From positions 186,001 through 250,000 of the forward strand of contig CAKJVC010000246.1 in the NCBI GenBank assembly GCA_918026815.1: DNA of 64,000 nt, read 5' to 3'. The notes under the pieces are model-generated. The model was given only the letters and a program-made list of their open reading frames with translations, made no database searches and was not told the origin of the DNA. Shown one piece after another: positions 58,931 through 64,000 of this stretch. Position numbers and translations under genes: made by a program. This DNA comes from Chalara sp. BL73. Taxonomy: Eukaryota; Ascomycota; Leotiomycetes; Helotiales. Position 1 is the first letter of the stretch; each line of letters begins with the position of its first letter.

Positions 58931-60459
58931 GTTGAATTATCCTAGGGCATAACTTATTATTTCTTAAAAATACTTCAGATCGTCTTAAAAGAGCTTTTCA
59001 GTCGGGTTTAGTGGGAACATGACAGAACTGTAAACGGCTAAAAGACAAAAGACCGGGGTAGATGCGCCATAATATACACCTAATCACCGTAACCAAAGGA
59101 TGATAGTCGATATTAAATTAGTAAGCTCAGCGAGCGGAGACGATTTTCTGCCAAGTTTTACAATACCCTAGGTTTCAAAACCATATTTTCCAGACTATGA
59201 TCAAGTCGCAGTCGCGTTCGGCTCTACGCCAAAGCCGAGACTGTTACCATATTCAGGACAAGCTTCCAAACCTGATTTTGGAGGGTGTTAAAAAACGAAA
59301 TATTGAAAATTAAAAGCTATAAATCAAGCAAATGGTAAATCAAGAATATTTATTTATTTTAGTACAAAATATTATTGCAATTAAGAATGCTTTCACAAAA
59401 GGAACAATTTAAATAGAACCAAAAACTTTAGTATTTAACTTTTATAATTCTTTTGTTACCGTTTTTACAGCAAAGTTTTAACTATAGCGTTATATTGATT
59501 TTACAACCAACAATTAGCTTTATATTAAAACTTTAATGTATAATAAGTACTGTTTATTTATAACTCTATTGTAAATTTGTTGCTTAAATTAATTACATGT
59601 GCTAACGTTAAAACTTTTTAAGTGTGAAACCGCCTCGAAAATTGGGTTTACAAGCTTATTCTGAATAATCCTCCGCTGCAGTCCAGGAATCATCACGCCA
59701 CAAGTTCTACAGAATATCAACATGATTGAGGGGTCAAGAAGGGCGGTTGACCAATAATTCGAAGCTCGTTCTGGGCCTGCCTGTCAACATGCCTTGTCTT
59801 GTTGTACAATGCTTATGGTGTGACTGGGAGAATACGTTGCCGCTGCGGGGTTAATTTGCGGGGCGGCTCTAGTGAGGTGGGATACTCAAGGAGATAGTGG
59901 CCCATCTCCGCGTTACTCCACTGGTTTTCTTGGCTTCTGCTATCTCTGTCCTTACAAGCGACTCTTGTCTGGAGGTTTTATTAGGGGAATGTTGCGGAAA
60001 ATGCTTCATGACTAGCTGGTTTGAATGGAGAAGGCACAGAAGAGAAATTCTATCCAAGCATGATTTATCAGGCATCACAATTCGACAAGGGCCGAAAAGG
60101 TATTCGGTTGAAGTAGAATGCGCTACCATGTTCTTGTGGAATATTCAGATTTGGTACCCCATCATAAGGTAGTATCACACCTTTCCATAGATGGTAAAAA
60201 TGAATCATAAGGATTATACATTAGGTATTTAATTATTCTGGCAAGATTCGTTTTACACCTCCTCATAACTCACTTTTTTTTTGCTGAACATAATATCACA
60301 GGCTTAGATAACATGACAGCCTCAGTACTCCATGACCCTTATGGTCGTGCAGACAAGCTCGAATCTATAATAACAATAGTGGAAATTTAGTACAATTGGA
60401 GCACCTGAAGACTGCAGGAAGTCATCTTGATGACAGAAATCAACCATCACTTCCGGTGG
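58931..60459. other. Intergenic region with a short AT-rich stretch
   Basis: 59280-59620 is strongly AT-rich and may be a RIP-mutated transposon scrap. A plus-strand frame at 59897-60172 (WFEWRRHRREILSKHDL then GITIRQGPKRYSVE) vaguely recalls a P450 N-terminus but is too weak to annotate as a gene. Confidence 0.4.
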
Positions 60460-61183
60460 TCCATCACAGCTTTACAAATCCTGCACCACTTAGCTTTTTG
60501 TCCTTTGCAACTAGCATGTGCATCGTTTTTTGATTCGGGGAAGAAAAGGGTTGTAGGCCCAATTTGCTATCGACATTAGATATATTTCTAATTTTAATGT
60601 ATGGTGTTGATGTTCGAGGCGTCGCAACCCCTGATGTACTTATTGGAGTCTTGGTCTTCTTCGGACGGTTGTGCCAGACCATCACCGGTGTTCTGGAATT
60701 CGTGAGCTGAAACACGGTAAGAATTCCTGCTCTGAACAAAAATGTTCCATGACAGCCAGTCAGTCTAGAGCCGCGGTCCTTTCTTCATACGGTGCATTCG
60801 ACTTCTCTTATGCCATGATATGTCTCCCAAGTTCAGGAATGCTTGCTTCATACACCGGTCCGACTACTGGTATGCTGAATGAGCAATTCCCGAATGCTCT
60901 CGCTGTGTATATCTGGGCATGGTTCATCCTCACAGTCATATATACTGTTGCCGCAATACGCTCTTCGTGAGTATTATTTCTAGATCTATTTTCCTCAGAT
61001 GTTGAGTTGGTCCTACTGGCTTGCGGCTCTATGCTCAACAACATATCGCTGCTAAAGGCTAGTAATGGATTTGGCTTCATTGTTGCTCTTTGCAGCCATT
61101 GGACTGGTGCTGCTGGATTATATGCTGGTGTTTTGACACCATTTGAGATTCCCGTTTTTCAAATTTACAAACTAGTAGAGTAG
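60460..61183 (+). pseudogene. GPR1/FUN34/YaaH-family transporter pseudogene
   Basis: The plus strand carries, in order, FTNPAPLSFLSFATSM (the family's N-terminal NPAPLG signature), GVATPDVLIGVLVFFG, YGAFDFSYAMICLPSSGM, ALAVYIWAWFILTVIYTVAA, LLACGSMLNNISLLKASNGF, then FIVALCSHWTGAAGLYAG and TPFEIPVFQIYK, ending at TAG 61181. TAG/TGA codons and shifts lie between blocks (for example TGA after ITGVLEFVS). About 32 bases at 60969-61000, where an intron or coding bases are expected, look deleted. Intact members are six-helix acetate/ammonium transporters of the plasma membrane. Confidence 0.82.
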
Positions 61184-62678
61184 AGAAGAGTACTAGAATA
61201 TTTAAGAATGAGGTTAATAGCGTTAATTCTTCTGAAAATCATAATATGGCGTAACGCAAGACAATGGACAGTACATGTGATTAATTGCTGTCAATGCTTC
61301 GATATATGTTGTTTCAGTGAGGTATGTATTATCCTAAAATACAACTACCATGCTCATCTTCGCATTTTATTCCACCCTTTTACTAGTGCATCCTTGGGTT
61401 TTATTAATAGCCAGTATATGAATGGTCATGTCCTAATGCTTCTCATTATTTGCCTCCTAAGTCGCCACCCCTCACCCATATTTCTTCTACGCAAACCAAC
61501 CCATCTCAGTAGCTCCTTGTACTTAGGCTTTAGCCACACATTTCTTCCTATTCTCAACTTCTTACCATACTCCTCCATTTCCTTCCTGCTATGAACCTCC
61601 AAAAATGCCAACTACATTCCTGGCCGCCAAAATTTCGTAGCACTTCTTTTCCTCCAGGGTGCCCCTCTAAAATTTTTGGTATAATCATAGACAATATTAT
61701 ATTATCAACCACTATCCACAATCTACAATCCTCCAGTCTCCTGAATAATGTGCCTCGAGACCTCGGCTAAGGATATTGTGGAATCACTTTACCCGTGGCA
61801 ACACCACGTAATAGCTACGTAGTTGCGTGTTGGGTTGAATGTGATCTGATTCTTGAAGGTTGAATGAAGGGATGAGGATATGCCTCCCTCTGAGTCACGT
61901 GATAGCGTCACATGACCCACCGCCCATTCGGTAACTAATCTATTCTACAGGTATTGATACAAACAGATATGAATCGGAGATCTTTGTCCAGTATCGATGT
62001 AGTAGCAAAGGGATAGATCGATAGATCGATAGAGGTGTATCTACTGAGGCCGACGGAGTATTCTCAGTAGCGGCTTTCAGGTCTTCCCCAATGTCTTGTT
62101 CGAGTAATGCCAAATAGTGCCAACCCAGGAGTTATTCTTCTTGTTTAGTATCTATTTGGAGTTTGCGATCCACAGGCCATCAAATATGAGATTGTGTGAA
62201 AGGCTTCAGTAGAAGGATAGGTGATACCACAAGCTTTGATCAAGAATACGGGATACGTACCAATTTGGGTTGAATGGACTGGCTTACCGAGACCCCTGAC
62301 TAGGGAAAGCGATGGGTAAAGTCTTGGCGGCAGTTCGAGCGATTCATGACACAATTACGTAAATTACGGAGCTGAAAGCAACACCCTCCACCTTTGAAGT
62401 TCACAACACAGAAGAAACTTAGGAGAAGGCGGAGAAGAGCGGCTTTCCAATCGATAATTGAGACGAATCCACTCTCACGACATTGCCAACCAAAAAGTAC
62501 ACCAAAAGGGAACAGTAAGCATTGAAGACACACTGAAGCTAACGTGCATATTACACCTTGCTCATTGCTGGAACCGCACTGCTCTCTATCTCTTTATTAT
62601 TATTATTTGACTGAAACATTCTTAGCTCAATTGCCTTCAGCAACTTACTAGAGGATACTTTTATCTCAGACCGACGCA
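61184..62678. other. Intergenic region upstream of the FAH-hydrolase gene
   Basis: No gene. TCACGTGATAGCGTCACATGA at 61896-61916 contains an E-box palindrome. A GATA/GATC microsatellite lies at 62012-62032. Confidence 0.5.
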
Positions 62679-64000
62679 ATGGTGCCAAATAGGCCGGTAA
62701 ACAGTGCCAATGCATCCCTCACAAATTATGTTGCATACAAAGATCCTAGATCATTAGGGCAACCACGGATTGGGTCTTTAGATCTCGATGGATATATAGT
62801 CCAGCCACTAGCTTTTGCTTCTGGTACACCTCTTTCAAACCTTTACCAAGTGATTGAAGTTGGAGAATTACAAATCAAAACTGCTGGCGATACATTCCAT
62901 TTATCTGAAGTACAGTTACTGCCCCCAATTTATGGAAGAGATATTCTTGCAGTTGGAAAAAACTATGTAGAGCATGCCAAGGGTAAGAAATAATGAATCC
63001 TCTAGTTGCTGAAGCCATATGCTCACAGACTTCAGAGTTTAACTCGTCTGGTTATGATTCCTCCGACAAGGTTGATCAACCCTCACATCCAGTAATATTC
63101 ACAAAGAGGGCAACAAGTATTATTGCTCACGGAGAGCCTATATTTCCACACCCTGGCTTTACCGAGAGTTTGGATTACGAAGGAGAGATTGGTGTAATTA
63201 TTGGCAAGTCCGGTTTCAAGATTGAGGAGGCGGACGCCATGAATTATGTCTGGGGTTACACCATCATCAACGATATGACAGCTCGCGAAAGACAAAGAGA
63301 TCACAAGCAATTTTATATTGGAAAGTCTTCTGATACATTTTGTCCCATGGGCCCTATTGCTGTTCCCAAGACTAAACTTCCAGAGGTTCTCCGAATCCAA
63401 ACTCATGTCAATGGGGGGAAACGACAAGATGCTACCATAAAAGACCTCATATTTTCTGTACCGTTCCTTATCAAGACGCTTTCAGAAGGGATGACGATCC
63501 AACCGGGCGATGTTATTGCAACAGGCACACCAGCAGGAGTTGGAATCGGCATGAAACCAAATGTCTTCCTCAAACCTGGCGATGTAGTCGATGTCTCAGT
63601 CACAGGTCTTGGAACGCTCAGCAATACGATATCTTTCAAGGATTCAAACTATATTTCTGAGCGGGTTGCAAAAGTAACGAATGTCCCAATCAGCAATGAC
63701 AAAACTTCTGGAGGAGCTGGCCTAACATATTTGAACAATAAGAAGCTGTATTACAAAAATGCTGGGATTGAAAGCGGATCGCCAATTATTTTCATACATG
63801 GACTTGGCGGGTCTAAAGAATTCTTTACTCCATTGATCTCGGAGCTTTCTCTTGCGGAAAATTACTCATTGCATCTCTCAGATCTGGAAGGCCATGGTCT
63901 ATCGCCAACATCTGCAACTTCTGTGATCTCCATTTCGTCATACGCAGATGATATCAAGGCGATCGTAGATTTCGCCAAAGCTAAATCTGCAACAGTCATT
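62679..64000 (+). CDS. Fumarylacetoacetase-family domain fused to alpha/beta hydrolase (3' end outside window)
   Basis: Exon 1 is 62679-62982. The intron 62983-63035 (GTAAGA ... TTCAG) joins VEHAK to EFNSSGYDSSD, and exon 2 is open to the window end. Residues about 90-300 form an FAH fold. It has LPPIYGRDILAVGKNY, metal-binding acidic residues in SLDYEGEIGVIIG, INDMTARERQ, and the loop IQPGDVIATGTPAGVGIG. From about residue 355 a second domain starts: PIIFIHGLGGSKEFFTPLI (oxyanion His-Gly), then LSDLEGHGLSP, typical of alpha/beta hydrolases; the nucleophile elbow would lie just beyond the edge. FAH-family enzymes cleave or hydrate beta-diketo and catechol-derived acids. A fusion to a second C-C or ester hydrolase suggests two consecutive steps of a ring-cleavage pathway; that is inference. 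Confidence 0.9.

Noticed and set aside
59897..60172. P450 N-terminal remnant
   Set aside because: Similarity is limited to a short stretch and no other P450 motif follows.

Overview
This is nuclear DNA of a filamentous ascomycete (Pezizomycotina). The genes have short 44-112 base introns with GTAAGT-like donors and CTAAC/CTGAC-like branch sites. The families are typical of these fungi: HET, DUF3176, DUF3292, AzgA purine permease, fungal cytochrome b561-like protein and BBE-type FAD oxidoreductase. Repeats are riddled with C-to-T/G-to-A changes like repeat-induced point mutation (RIP). A Leotiomycetes-like fungus would fit, but the sequence does not prove it. I saw no rRNA, tRNA gene or CRISPR array.

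Layout. 1-822: 3' end of a PH-domain-like gene (+). 1048-3339: DUF3176 membrane protein (-). 4524-6758: HET-domain protein (-). 7551-24879: a 17.3 kb AT-rich block that resolves into nested transposons, each with its own target-site duplication (TSD). A hAT DNA transposon (7551-24879, TSD ATCTGAAA) was split by a minus-strand Ty3-type chromovirus, here called X (8665-22178, TSD GTTAA). X was split in turn by a plus-strand copy of the same family, Y (14418-21061, TSD GTTGT). X also received an intact 225-base SINE-like element (13399-13623). Both retroelements carry an antisense Cys-cluster/coiled-coil ORF between the chromodomain and the 3' LTR.

25836-27665: a broken DUF3292 gene. 28081-30584: cytochrome b561-like membrane protein (-). 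32250-34030: LTR relic and P450 pseudogene. 35067-36618: FAD-linked oxidase (+). 37788-38807: short-chain dehydrogenase (-). 41446-43629: eight-exon AzgA-type purine permease (-). 45371-47378: four-exon methyltransferase-like protein (+). 47770-50505: gene-poor stretch with about ten copies of a short bipartite motif on both strands. 51506-52569: hypothetical gene broken by one TAG. 53424-55520: HET pseudogene interrupted by a 169-base terminal-inverted-repeat (TIR) element whose sister lies at 44487-44656.

56056-64000 is a small catabolic-looking neighbourhood: alpha/beta hydrolase, amidohydrolase, a dead GPR1/FUN34/YaaH acetate-type transporter, and a fumarylacetoacetase-family domain fused to an alpha/beta hydrolase that runs off the window. 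The whole reads as an accessory, transposon-rich compartment: intact enzyme and transporter genes lie between decayed genes and repeats. Exon structures were predicted by eye from splice signals and frame continuity, not from transcripts.
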